Positions 53,297-61,551 of a stretch of DNA of 64,000 bases are shown piece by piece. Source of the DNA: Acinetobacter sp. WCHAc010034. Its GTDB lineage: Bacteria > Pseudomonadota > Gammaproteobacteria > Pseudomonadales > Moraxellaceae. Both the position numbers and the translations under genes were made by a program. Position 1 is the stretch's first letter, and every line of letters begins with the position of its first letter. The stretch spans positions 1,984,001 through 2,048,000 of the forward strand of contig NZ_CP032279.1 in the NCBI RefSeq assembly GCF_001696615.3, given 5' to 3'. Below the pieces are notes generated by a model, which was not told the DNA's origin, made no database searches, and saw nothing but the letters and a program-made list of their open reading frames with translations.

Positions 53297-53788
53297 ATGG
53301 AAGCAGTGTTATTTCTAATCCATCCTAATGATTTAGAAACTTTAATTTTAGAAGCGGAAACTTCGCAGGACGTGCTGGAGTCTGAATTCATGCAGCAGTC
53401 GCTGTATTTGGGGACGGCTTGGGAAACCCTGAATCAGGCGCTGAATCCAGCCGGGCAGCCGGCGCAGGAAGGTATGGAATTCGCCATTCAGGCCGAGCAT
53501 CCGCTGTCGGAACGGCTGAGCCATCCGGACGCCGTCCGCTACAACACTGTGGTCCGCGTGGCTGAGCTGCAGCAGGCGCTGCAGCAGCTGACGGTAGATG
53601 AAGTCAAAAAACGCTATCAGTTTGCCGTGGTCAATACCGCGCCAGAAGCGCTGGCGCAGGAACTCAGGCTGGCCGAGCTGAAGCTGATCTACCTGCAGCT
53701 GCAGGATTTTTACCGCGAAGCAGCCAGAAAAAATTGGGCGGTATTAAGCGTGATTCAGGACAAAATCCGCCCGGAAAAGCTAATCTAG
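53297..53788 (+). CDS. DUF1877-like protein
   Basis: The 163-residue soluble product has LGTAWETLNQALNPAG (about residues 38-53), HPLSERLSHPDAVRYNTV (about 77-94), and a helical C-terminal half with LRLAELKLIYLQLQDFYREAA. The pattern (K/L)-AW-x-x-L and PLS, followed by a long helix, is like DUF1877/YfbM proteins, whose role is unknown and which are sometimes found as immunity or stress proteins. I am only fairly sure of the assignment. The last nine bases overlap the convergent acetyltransferase gene. Confidence 0.65.
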   Translation: MEAVLFLIHPNDLETLILEAETSQDVLESEFMQQSLYLGTAWETLNQALNPAGQPAQEGMEFAIQAEHPLSERLSHPDAVRYNTVVRVAELQQALQQLTVDEVKKRYQFAVVNTAPEALAQELRLAELKLIYLQLQDFYREAARKNWAVLSVIQDKIRPEKLI

Positions 53789-54283
53789 CAGGCGCTGCAT
53801 CAGCACCAAGTCGCGCCATTCGCCAAATTTCTGCCCAACCTGCGGCATGTAGCCGGTTTGCGCAAAGCCGAGCTGCTGATGCAGGGCAATCGATGCGGCG
53901 TTGCCGTGGTCAATGCCCGCCACCATGACATGCACGCTGCGGCTTCGGGCATGCGCAATCAGCTGCAGCAGCAGGCGCTTGCCCAGCCCCTGCCGCGCAT
54001 AGTCCGGCGCAATGTAGACTGAATGCTCAACCGTGCGGCGGTATCCGGAAAAATTCCGGAAGGCGGCGTAATCGGCATAGCCGGCAATGCGCATTTTTTC
54101 CTGATCTTCAATCACCAGAAAGGGGAAATCCTGCGCCTGCAAGGCCTGCAGCTTATGCTGAAAGGCTTCAAGGCTGTGCGCCTGGTCATTCCATGTGGCA
54201 AAGCCGTGCAGTACTTCAGCATTGTAAATCGCCAAAACAGCGGGCAGGTCCTGCTGTACGGCAGGGCGGATGATCAAAGGCAT
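53780..54283 (-). CDS. GNAT acetyltransferase, phosphinothricin N-acetyltransferase-like
   Basis: The 167-residue product is a single GNAT domain. It begins IIRPAVQQDLPAVLAIYNAEVLHG, split here as RPAVQQDLPAVLAIYN. The acetyl-CoA loop is YARQGLGKRLL (Q/RxxGxG/A type), and the end is IALHQQLGFAQTGYMPQVG with LGF and W/GEWRDLVLMQ. This fits the Pat/Bar subfamily that acetylates phosphinothricin or methionine sulfone analogues. In many bacteria the natural substrate is unknown. GAAG precedes the ATG. Confidence 0.88.
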   Translation of the reverse strand: MPLIIRPAVQQDLPAVLAIYNAEVLHGFATWNDQAHSLEAFQHKLQALQAQDFPFLVIEDQEKMRIAGYADYAAFRNFSGYRRTVEHSVYIAPDYARQGLGKRLLLQLIAHARSRSVHVMVAGIDHGNAASIALHQQLGFAQTGYMPQVGQKFGEWRDLVLMQRLLD

Positions 54284-54330
54284 GGCAGCTTCAAAACGGA
54301 AAAAGAGGCTTTATTGGATGCGCTGTGCAT

Positions 54331-54362
54331 AAAAAAAGCAAGACTGACGTCTTGCTTTTTTT
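54331..54362. terminator. Terminator behind the Tsx-like gene
   Basis: AAAAAGCAAGAC and GTCTTGCTTTTTTT pair around TGAC. It is bidirectional in form and lies 17 bp past the minus-strand stop at 54379. Confidence 0.9.
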
Positions 54363-54378
54363 GCAGGCGCAAGGCGCA

Positions 54379-55110
54379 TTAGAAGTGGTATTTCACCAAT
54401 GCGCTGACGTTGTTTTCGTCTTTGCCTGAAATGCCGAATTTGTTGTTCCATACCGAGTGCTCAATGCCAAGGTACAGGCGGGTGTCCGGAGAAATGTGCT
54501 TGCCGGCGTTCCATTTCCACTGCGTTGTCCAGTTCAATTCGCTGGCATGATCGCCTTTTTCAGCAGTTGACCAGTCCAGGAAACCGTCAACAAGGAAATC
54601 TTCAGAACCTAGCTTCAATGGCACACCGTAAGTGATGGTCATTTGATAGTCATCTTTTTGAATTTCGTTGTTCGCGCGGTAGAAGTTTACGCTGGCATAC
54701 TGCGTATACGGGATGGCAAGATCGAAACCGACACCGTAAAGGAAGTTGTTAAAATCATTGCCGAAGTTGTCCTGGTTGCCTTCCCATGTGGTTGCGATTA
54801 AAACATCTTTAATCGGGCCGGCAGCCAGCTTTTTGCCGGAAATTTCGCCCAGGCTTAAACGCGGCGCAAGCTCAAAATAGGTGAGGTTATTGTCATCGCC
54901 GCCGCGCATGCGGTCCATAAAGAAGAACACGTCTGCATATTTTACTTTAGCTGCATATTCAACAGTCAAAGTCGACTGCTGCTCATCAACCACTTCATAA
55001 TTCTCGCCGTACAGGCCAGTAATGCTGAAGTCCTGCCAGATTGGCGCAGCCTGCGTGAATGCTGCCGCTGAAGCGAATGCGCATGCGGTTACGAATTGTG
55101 TAAATTTCAT
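54379..55110 (-). CDS. Tsx-like outer-membrane nucleoside channel protein
   Basis: The 243-residue precursor has a signal peptide (to AFTQAA, about residue 22) and then alternating beta-strand sequence ending VSALVKYHF, a terminal aromatic as in outer-membrane barrels. The blocks ITGLYGENYEV, FFFMDRMRGGDDNNLTYFE, PRLSLGEISGKKL and IPYTQYASVNFYRANNE fit the Tsx (channel_Tsx) family that lets nucleosides through. The ATG at 55110 follows GGAGA by eight bases. Substrate specificity is inferred only. Confidence 0.88.
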   Translation of the reverse strand: MKFTQFVTACAFASAAAFTQAAPIWQDFSITGLYGENYEVVDEQQSTLTVEYAAKVKYADVFFFMDRMRGGDDNNLTYFELAPRLSLGEISGKKLAAGPIKDVLIATTWEGNQDNFGNDFNNFLYGVGFDLAIPYTQYASVNFYRANNEIQKDDYQMTITYGVPLKLGSEDFLVDGFLDWSTAEKGDHASELNWTTQWKWNAGKHISPDTRLYLGIEHSVWNNKFGISGKDENNVSALVKYHF

Positions 55111-55608
55111 TAAAAATGTCTCCCCCGAGAAGCACTGAAAGCATACAGATTCTTTAGCAAAAATAAAGTCAAAAATGCTGGGCGGAGAAAAAAAGCGTCC
55201 GGGTTTGCAGGGGCCGGCCGCCGTCCTTAGGGCAAGGTTGGCAATGACCATGAAATTTTTTTCTTATAAAACAGCAATATTCTCCGCAAGCCAAGCCAAT
55301 GCCTGCCGGAGCAGCGCTGCGCCTAAGCAGATCCGCCGGTGCCAATCCGGACAAATGCCTAGATTTTGTATGGAATTATAAAAAATATAAAAATAGCGCT
55401 TGCATATTTTTCAGTTAGGACCGATATTCGAAGTATAAGGACACAGTTCTGCAGGCTGTAAAGTGTTCATTATTCAATGTGGAGGACGGCGTTCCAAACG
55501 AAGTTGAAGATGTTCTGCGCTGCATACAGCAGCCAGTGTAAGTGTGCCGAAATAAGAAAGTTTTGCACAATATTTTATAGATAATCCAGATGGTTAGAGG
55601 ATGATATT
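55111..55608. other. Intergenic region between the Tsx-like gene and the HPF-like gene
   Basis: These 498 bases separate divergent genes. The middle (55360-55430) is AT-rich. A 35-codon frame around 55476 lacks a ribosome-binding site and resembles nothing. No repeat or structured RNA is evident to me. Confidence 0.5.
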
Positions 55609-55965
55609 ATGAACATTGAAATCCGTACAGATAAGAACATTCAGAATAGTGACCGTTTAATTGAGTACGTTCGTGCAGAACTGAATCAGGAATTCCAGCG
55701 CCACAGTGAGCGCATCACTCACTTTTCGGTGCATTTCAGCGATGAAAATGGGGACAAGGGTGGCAGCGATGACATCAAGTGCATGATTGAAGCGCGCCCG
55801 GCCGGCTTAAAGCCTGTGGTGGTGAACCACAGAGGCCATAATGTTGATACGGCGATTCACGGCGCAATTGAACGCCTGAAACGCAGCCTAGAGCATGTGT
55901 TCGAGAAAAAAGAGAACCCTCGCGTTGCTCAGCCTGCATTTGCCGAAGCGGATGAAGAGGAATAA
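55609..55965 (+). CDS. HPF/RaiA-family ribosome-associated protein
   Basis: The 118-residue product has the beta-alpha-beta-beta-beta-alpha pattern of the ribosome hibernation factors: MNIEIRTDKNIQNSDRLIEY at the start, ITHFSVHFSDENGDKGGSDD, CMIEARP, and a final helix AIHGAIERLKRSLEHVFEK. Such proteins bind the 30S subunit at the mRNA/tRNA channel in stationary phase. It differs from canonical short HPF by an acidic C-terminal tail (ADEEE) and is not next to rpoN. A GAGG precedes the ATG. Confidence 0.88.
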   Translation: MNIEIRTDKNIQNSDRLIEYVRAELNQEFQRHSERITHFSVHFSDENGDKGGSDDIKCMIEARPAGLKPVVVNHRGHNVDTAIHGAIERLKRSLEHVFEKKENPRVAQPAFAEADEEE

Positions 55966-55982
55966 GCTGATTCACCCGCATT

Positions 55983-56009
55983 AAAAAAAGCCCTTCGGGG
56001 CTTTTTTTA
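55983..56009. terminator. Terminator behind the HPF-like gene
   Basis: AAAAAAAGCCC and GGGGCTTTTTTT pair around a TTCG tetraloop; a strong intrinsic terminator. Confidence 0.92.
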
Positions 56010-56106
56010 ATGGCTGGAAAAATTGCGCCTGCTTTACATTATCATCAAAACAAACAGCAGTTTATTCGGCATAATAGAGCATAATAATTTCAAGAGAGTT
56101 TCCTCC

Positions 56107-56649
56107 ATGTTAACAGCGCAGCAGCAGGTTTTTGTACAGGCCTTAGAAGAACAGAATCTGGCGCAGGTCAAGCTTCTGTTGGCGGAAGGCCTGAATCCGA
56201 ACTTTATCGACTTTGAAAAAGGCCCTGCGGTTTCCGTCTGGTCAGACGGGCTGTTCAAATGGTGGGAAGAAATCTGCGAAGCCTATGAAGCCGGCGCGCC
56301 TTTGTCCGGGCAGCAGAAGCAGGAGCGCCTTGCGGTGCATCTGGAAATTCTGGAAGCGCTGATTCAGGCCAAAGTGAACCTGCACCTGTGGGATGCGGAA
56401 GAACTGTACGGCCCATTATGGGACGCTGCCAGCTCCGCCTGCGCGCCGGCGGTCAAGCGCCTGCTGGAAGAAAAAGTCAATCCGAATACTAAAGACGGGG
56501 AAGGCTTGACCATCCTCTCATCCATCAGCGATTTATTCTTTGACTGCGATTTTGATGAAATTGACTGGTCTGAGGCGCTGGAGGAAGAAAAGCAGACCCT
56601 GGAACTGCTGCGCAGCCAAGGCGCAAAAATGACAAAAGAATTAGCTTAA
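56107..56649 (+). CDS. Ankyrin-repeat-like protein
   Basis: The 180-residue soluble product starts MLTAQQQVFVQALEEQNLAQ. It contains two or three degenerate ankyrin-type units: VKLLLAEGLNPNFID near residues 20-35, ILEALIQAKVNLHLWDAE near 80-97, and VKRLLEEKVNPNTKDGEGLT near 115-135. It ends LELLRSQGAKMTKELA. A protein-protein binding role is all that can be inferred. The ATG at 56107 is chosen because the upstream frame crosses AT-rich promoter DNA. The next gene follows 19 bp downstream, so the two may be co-transcribed. Confidence 0.8.
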   Translation: MLTAQQQVFVQALEEQNLAQVKLLLAEGLNPNFIDFEKGPAVSVWSDGLFKWWEEICEAYEAGAPLSGQQKQERLAVHLEILEALIQAKVNLHLWDAEELYGPLWDAASSACAPAVKRLLEEKVNPNTKDGEGLTILSSISDLFFDCDFDEIDWSEALEEEKQTLELLRSQGAKMTKELA

Positions 56650-56668
56650 TTAATACAAGAGATTCTGC

Positions 56669-57448
56669 ATGACTGTAAGCATAACCTTCAAAACTTTAGG
56701 ATTCGCCGCGCTGGCCGGCGTCAGCTCATATGCCCTGGCCGCGGATTTTTCATTTGACCGCCCGGGCGTCGGCTTCGGCACCGGCATTGCCCCAGTTGGC
56801 CAATTGGCGTGGGAGCAGGGCCTGCCCAGCGCAGCCTATCTGGAAAGCACAGATGCCAATGGGCAGAAAAGCAAAAGCCTGATGCTAAACGGCGATATGC
56901 TGCTGCGCACCGGCCTGGCCAAAGACCTTGAGCTGCAGCTGGGCTGGCAAGGCCCGTCCTGGTCTAAAACCAAAACCGGCGGGCGCAGCGAAGAGCAGGA
57001 CGGTTTGGGCGATGTCAGCATCGGCCTGAAAAAAGCCGTCAATCTGGACGATGACAAGCTGACGATGGCGCTTCTGGCGGAAGCCATTCTGGCCACCGGC
57101 AACGACGGCTTCAGCAATGGCGATGATATCTACAGCCTCAGCTCAGCGGTTTCTTATGATTACAGCGAGCTGCTGACCACCTCGATTACAATGCGCTATG
57201 AAGCGCAGAACAGCAATTGGGCGGTTTCCGCTATTCCGGCCATTGAATATAAAATTGCCGGCAAGCTTTCAGGCTATTCGGAGTTTATTTTCCGCAAAGC
57301 CGAAAGCGCAGATAAGGAATATGCGCTGGGCAGCGGCTTAATCTATGCCGTGAATGAGCGCACGCAGCTGGATGCCGGCATTGCCCTGGACCTGAACGGT
57401 AAAAATAAAAGCTATCAGTCCGGGCTTGGCATCTCGTATTTATTCTAA
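56669..57448 (+). CDS. Outer-membrane beta-barrel protein, MetA/phenol-degradation type
   Basis: The 259-residue precursor has a signal peptide (to SSYALA, about residue 24) and then amphipathic beta-strands ending LGISYLF, with a terminal Phe. The start RPGVGFGTGIAPVGQLAWEQGLP, split as GFGTGIAPVG and LAWEQGLP, and GLGDVSIGLKKAV fit the transporter family named after MetA of meta-pathway phenol degradation (PF13557-like). Substrate is unknown, and no aromatic catabolic genes are near. It follows the ankyrin-like gene closely and precedes dsbD by 43 bp. Confidence 0.8.
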   Translation: MTVSITFKTLGFAALAGVSSYALAADFSFDRPGVGFGTGIAPVGQLAWEQGLPSAAYLESTDANGQKSKSLMLNGDMLLRTGLAKDLELQLGWQGPSWSKTKTGGRSEEQDGLGDVSIGLKKAVNLDDDKLTMALLAEAILATGNDGFSNGDDIYSLSSAVSYDYSELLTTSITMRYEAQNSNWAVSAIPAIEYKIAGKLSGYSEFIFRKAESADKEYALGSGLIYAVNERTQLDAGIALDLNGKNKSYQSGLGISYLF

Positions 57449-57491
57449 GCGCACGCTGCGCATTTGATTTTCTCAGGATGAATCCATCGGC

Positions 57492-59321
57492 ATGAAAATA
57501 TTCGCTTATGGCGCAATGGCCGCAGCGCTGGCGTTCAGCGCCTCGCTGCAGGCAGAACCCGAACTGCTTTCTTCTGAAGAAGCCTTTCCCTTAACGGTGA
57601 TTTCCAGCAGCGCTCAGGAAGCTGAGCTCAGCTGGAAAATGCCGCCGAATTACTACCTGTACCAGCATAAAATTGAAGTCCGGCAGGGCAGCCAGCCGGT
57701 CGCGCTGCAGCTGCCGCCGGCTGAACCGCTGCATGATGAAAACTACGGCCGGGTGCAAGTGTACTATCAGCAGCTGCAGCTGCATATTCCCACGCAGGCA
57801 TCGCAGCAGTATCAGGTGACGTGGCAGGGTTGCGCGCAGGACCGGGTGTGCTATCCGCCGCAAAGCGCCACTTTTCAGACCGATGCCGGCGGCCTGGTCA
57901 GCATGCAGAATCAAGGCCACGCCGCCAAGCGCCTGCTGGACTTAGCCGGCAGTGGCGCGCAGCAGAATGATGCCTTGGCGCCACGCGATGGCGCAGCCGA
58001 GTCCGGCGTTGAGGCGCAGCCGCCGGCAGAAGCCGGCGCGGAATCGCAGGATCAGATCTGGTCAGCAACGCTGGCGGAAAGCTCGCTGCTGTACGGCCTG
58101 CTTCTGTTTTTCGGCCTGGGCCTGCTGCTGGCTTTCACTCCCTGTTCGCTGCCGATGCTGCCGATCCTCACTTCGCTGATTGTGCGCGACAGCAAAGGCA
58201 TGAAAGCCTGGATGATTGCGCTGACCTTTGTCTGCAGCATGGCGCTGGTCTATTCGGTTTTGGGCCTGATTGCATCCTCCGCCGGGCTGAACTTCCAGCG
58301 CTGGCTGCAGCAGCCGTCCACGCTGATAGCGTTCAGCCTGCTGTTTGTCGCCTTTGCGCTGAATTTATTCGGGCTGTTTGAAATCAGGCTGCCGCGGGCG
58401 CTGGTGCAGCGCCTGGACCGGGTGCAGTCGGTGCAGAAAGGCGGCAGCCTGGCGGGCGCCGCGGTGATGGGCATGGTTTCAGCCCTGCTGGTTGGCCCCT
58501 GCATGACCGCGCCGCTGGCTGGCGCGCTGCTGTTCATTTCGCAAACCCAGAGCCAATGGCAAGGCGCGCTGCTGCTGTTCACCCTGGGCTTCGGCATGGG
58601 CACGCCGTTGCTGCTGGCCAGCGTGCTGGGTTCGCGCATTCTGCCGAGGGCCGGCCAGTGGATGAATCAGATTAAGGTGCTGTTCGCCTTTATCATGCTG
58701 GGCTTGGCGCTGTACTTTGTCCGCCCGCTGCTGAGCGAAGCGTGGATGCAGTGGCTGTCTTTGGCGCTGCAGCTGAGTTTCGCGGCCTATCTGCTGTGGC
58801 GGATTTTCGGACGCAGCGGGCAGCTGAAATGGCTGTATATCCTGTGCTTCTGCCTGGCGGCGCCGTATCTGGCCTACAGCCAGTATCAGCAGAGCCAGCG
58901 CTTTTTTAGCGAACAGGCTGCAGTTGAGGCGGTTTGGCACCGGGCGCGGACGGCTGCCGAATTCCGGCAGCTGCTGGCGCAGATTCCGGCCGGGCAAACA
59001 GCGGTGATTGATGTATATGCCGACTGGTGCGTGGCTTGCCAGCCGATTGAGCACCGGATTTTAAAATCCGCACAGGTGCAGCAGGCGCTGGCGCCGCATT
59101 ATCTGATTAAGCTGGACCTCAGCCAGTATGATGATGCGCATCAGGCGCTGCTGAGCCAATGGGAGATTCTTGGGCCGCCGACCTTTCTGTTTTTGGACGG
59201 CGCGCATCAGGAAATCCGCGGGCTGCGCTTGACTGGCGCCTTTACTGAAGCCGAACTGCAGCAGCAGCTGCAGCGTTTGAAGGTTCCGGAAAATAATCAT
59301 CCAGCTGCTGGCCGCCAATAA
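57492..59321 (+). CDS. dsbD: Thiol:disulfide interchange protein DsbD
   Basis: DsbD carries reducing power from cytosolic thioredoxin across the inner membrane to periplasmic isomerases and cytochrome c maturation. The 609-residue product has a signal peptide and an N-terminal alpha domain with the redox pair in GCAQDRVCYPP. A beta domain of eight hydrophobic helices follows (about 190-445), with cysteines in FTPCSLPMLP and VGPCMTAPL. The C-terminal thioredoxin-like gamma domain has CVAC in YADWCVACQPIEH. All three cysteine pairs are present. Its 3' end overlaps a gst remnant in another frame. Confidence 0.96.
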   Translation: MKIFAYGAMAAALAFSASLQAEPELLSSEEAFPLTVISSSAQEAELSWKMPPNYYLYQHKIEVRQGSQPVALQLPPAEPLHDENYGRVQVYYQQLQLHIPTQASQQYQVTWQGCAQDRVCYPPQSATFQTDAGGLVSMQNQGHAAKRLLDLAGSGAQQNDALAPRDGAAESGVEAQPPAEAGAESQDQIWSATLAESSLLYGLLLFFGLGLLLAFTPCSLPMLPILTSLIVRDSKGMKAWMIALTFVCSMALVYSVLGLIASSAGLNFQRWLQQPSTLIAFSLLFVAFALNLFGLFEIRLPRALVQRLDRVQSVQKGGSLAGAAVMGMVSALLVGPCMTAPLAGALLFISQTQSQWQGALLLFTLGFGMGTPLLLASVLGSRILPRAGQWMNQIKVLFAFIMLGLALYFVRPLLSEAWMQWLSLALQLSFAAYLLWRIFGRSGQLKWLYILCFCLAAPYLAYSQYQQSQRFFSEQAAVEAVWHRARTAAEFRQLLAQIPAGQTAVIDVYADWCVACQPIEHRILKSAQVQQALAPHYLIKLDLSQYDDAHQALLSQWEILGPPTFLFLDGAHQEIRGLRLTGAFTEAELQQQLQRLKVPENNHPAAGRQ

Positions 59322-59418
59322 CAGCTGTTCCAGCGGGTCAATGCGCGTGCGGCCGGCGCTGAAAGCCTTTGCGCTTCCTTTTGAGGAAGTGATGATTAAG
59401 CTGTCAGCGCAGGCTTAA
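59281..59418 (+). pseudogene. Remnant of a glutathione S-transferase gene (5' part only)
   Basis: In the +1 frame relative to dsbD, bases 59290-59418 read about 42 codons. They include IIIQLLAANNSCSSGSMRVR and then PALKAFALPFEEVMIKLS before a TAA. The pattern LL-x-x-N-x-x-(S)S-x-SMR...LK-x-F-x-LPFEE-x-x-x-KL is the beta1-alpha1-beta2 start of the GST thioredoxin fold. No start codon remains at its head and the other four fifths of the gene are absent; the next gene lies head-on against it. I infer decay or deletion after dsbD. Confidence 0.6.
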
Positions 59419-60611
59419 ATTCCTGCAGTGGGGTGGACAGCCTGCGCCAGATAGGCCCGCACCGAATTGCGCCCGCAGGCCTTGGCTTCATACAGAGCTT
59501 TATCGGCTTGAGTCAGCAGCTGCTGCGGGCGCATGTCCGGGCTTGAGGAGGCGATGCCGAAACTGGCGGTAACCTGAATCGGATGGCCGTCATCCCCCAG
59601 CAGCTCCATCTGCTGTATCGCTGAGCGGCAGCGTTCAGCGGCCTGCAGCGCCTGATCCAGCGCGGATTCATGCAGAATCAGGATGAATTCCTCACCGCCA
59701 AAACGGCCGGCCGCATCGCTGCTGCGCAAGTTCTGGCGCAGGATTGCGCTGACCTTGATTAAGGCTTCATCGCCTTTGTGATGCCCGTGCAGGTCATTAA
59801 TCTGCTTAAAGTGGTCCAGATCCAGCAGCACCAGCGCATAGCCCGCGCCGGCATTCTGATGCAGATGCTCCAGGCGCTGATTGATGCTGCGCCGGTTGAA
59901 CAGGCTGGTCAGCGGGTCAGTTTGGCTGAGCTCCTGAATCAGCTGTTCGCGGTGGCGCCACTGGCTCAGCAGGATTTCAAGCAGCGCCAGGCAGGTGAAC
60001 AGGATCGGCGCAATAAACCACAGCATGGACAGCAGCCAGAACGCATTGGAATAGCTGCTGCTTTCCAGATGGAACAGCGGGGCATAGGGCACAACATCGG
60101 CATAGCTTAAATATGCGCAGCCGGCTAAGTACAGCGTGACGGGAATAAAGGCGCTGTAGACAATGCAGCGCGGCAGCAGCACCAGCCCGACTGCGGCCAG
60201 GCTGACATAGGAAATCATGGCGGCGGGGCTGAGGATGCCGATCAAATAGCCTTCGCGGCACAGCGAGATGACAAACAGGCCGACCGATAAAAACGGCAGC
60301 GCCCGCCTGACCCAGCGCCGGCTTTGCCAGGCGCGGCAGAGCTGGAGCAGCGCAAGCAGCAGCAGGAAGGACAGCGCATTCAGCGCCAGCTGGGATTTCA
60401 TCAGCGGGAGATTGACCCATTGCCAGAGTTCAGGCGACAGCAGCACATAGGCTTTCCAGAGGATTCTGCTGAGCAGGACGGCAGCTGCAAGAATCAGCAT
60501 CAGCATGCATTTTTTGACGATGCTCCAGTTGATCACCGCTTCATCTTCCAGCAGATATTTGGCGATTTTTTGCTTCAGTATGGCCTTGCGCAGCGGGGGC
60601 ATTATCTTCAT
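59415..60611 (-). CDS. Membrane-bound diguanylate cyclase (GGDEF)
   Basis: The 398-residue product has an N-terminal region with six or seven hydrophobic helices (about 30-215) and a C-terminal GGDEF domain (about 225-390). The latter holds DPLTSLFNRRSINQRLEHLH, split as TDPLTSLFNRRS, then LDLDHFKQINDLHGHHKGDE and the active GGEEF motif. An RxxD inhibitory site is not clear. It should make c-di-GMP in response to a membrane-sensed signal. No partner gene adjoins it. The ribosome-binding site before the ATG at 60611 is weak; the next ATG is three codons on. Confidence 0.92.
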   Translation of the reverse strand: MKIMPPLRKAILKQKIAKYLLEDEAVINWSIVKKCMLMLILAAAVLLSRILWKAYVLLSPELWQWVNLPLMKSQLALNALSFLLLLALLQLCRAWQSRRWVRRALPFLSVGLFVISLCREGYLIGILSPAAMISYVSLAAVGLVLLPRCIVYSAFIPVTLYLAGCAYLSYADVVPYAPLFHLESSSYSNAFWLLSMLWFIAPILFTCLALLEILLSQWRHREQLIQELSQTDPLTSLFNRRSINQRLEHLHQNAGAGYALVLLDLDHFKQINDLHGHHKGDEALIKVSAILRQNLRSSDAAGRFGGEEFILILHESALDQALQAAERCRSAIQQMELLGDDGHPIQVTASFGIASSSPDMRPQQLLTQADKALYEAKACGRNSVRAYLAQAVHPTAGI

Positions 60612-60870
60612 GGGCTAAAGCCTGCCTTTATTCTATTTGCGGTTTTCTTTTTCTTGGCGCCGGTGCAGTCCGCAAATCCTGATTAAAATAAAATAGCACG
60701 CTTTTACAGGCTTGATAATGGCTGTTTTTTAGCCGTACAGCGCCTTGCGGCGGGCTGCGCGCGGCATTGTTGCATATTTAAAACAGTGTGTTTTGACGCT
60801 GATGATTATTTCATTTCCGCAATTTTGTAGACTGCGCTTAATCAAGCAATTACAGCAATAGGGTTTCATC

Positions 60871-61437
60871 ATGAAAGTTTTACATATTGATTCCAGCATC
60901 ATGGGCGGCGCTTCAGTTTCACGCCAGCTCAGCCAGGCGATTGTCGTGCAGCTCACGGCCAAGCATGCAGGTGCGCAAGTGGACTATCTGGATCTGGCGC
61001 AGCAGCCGATTCCGCATTTAACGGCTGAAATCCTGATGGGACAGGATGCCGAGCAGGCCGCTTTAGGCGAAAAAATTATTCAGCAGTATCTGGATGCTGA
61101 TGTAGTAGTAGTAGGCGCTGCCATGTACAACTTTGGCCTGTCTTCCACGCTGAAGGCGTGGATTGACCGCATCAGCGTTGCCGGAAAAACCTTTAAATAC
61201 ACCGAAAATGGCCCTGTCGGCTTGGCCGGCAATAAAAAAGCCTATATCGCCAGCAGCCGCGGCGGGGTTTACGGCGCAGACAGCCCGGCCGATTTTCAGG
61301 AGGGCCTGCTGCAAACCGTATTCGGCTTTACCGGGGTGAATGATGTGGAAATCATCCGCGCGGAAGGCGTCAATATGGGCGCTGAAATGAAGGATAAGGC
61401 GCTGGCCGATGCCATGGCGCAAATTCAGGCAATTTAA
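60871..61437 (+). CDS. azoR: FMN-dependent NADH-azoreductase
   Basis: The 188-residue product is a flavodoxin-like quinone/azo reductase. It shows VLHIDSSIMGGASVSRQLS (FMN phosphate loop), AMYNFGLSSTLKAWIDRI (conserved PMYNF-like motif) and SRGGVYG. It reduces quinones and azo compounds with NADH and is usually regarded as an electrophile-defence enzyme. It stands alone, closed by a double terminator. Confidence 0.94.
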   Translation: MKVLHIDSSIMGGASVSRQLSQAIVVQLTAKHAGAQVDYLDLAQQPIPHLTAEILMGQDAEQAALGEKIIQQYLDADVVVVGAAMYNFGLSSTLKAWIDRISVAGKTFKYTENGPVGLAGNKKAYIASSRGGVYGADSPADFQEGLLQTVFGFTGVNDVEIIRAEGVNMGAEMKDKALADAMAQIQAI

Positions 61438-61487
61438 TGCAGGCGCTGTAAGTTAAGCTGAAGCTTCTCCCCCATATCCGCTTCAGC

Positions 61488-61526
61488 TTGCGCTTTTTTC
61501 CGGCCAGCTTCAGCTGGCCGTTTTTT
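61488..61526 (+). terminator. azoR terminator
   Basis: CGGCCAGC and GCTGGCCG pair around TTCA and are followed by TTTTTT. A second stem (AAGCTGAAGC with GCTTCAGCTT, then GCGCTTTTTT) lies just upstream at about 61456-61498. Confidence 0.88.
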
Positions 61527-61551
61527 ATTGCTCAGTTTTTTTAAATAAAGT

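Noticed and set aside
55476..55583. 35-codon frame before the HPF-like gene
   Set aside because: It has no ribosome-binding site and an unlikely composition, and it overlaps the expected promoter and leader of the next gene.
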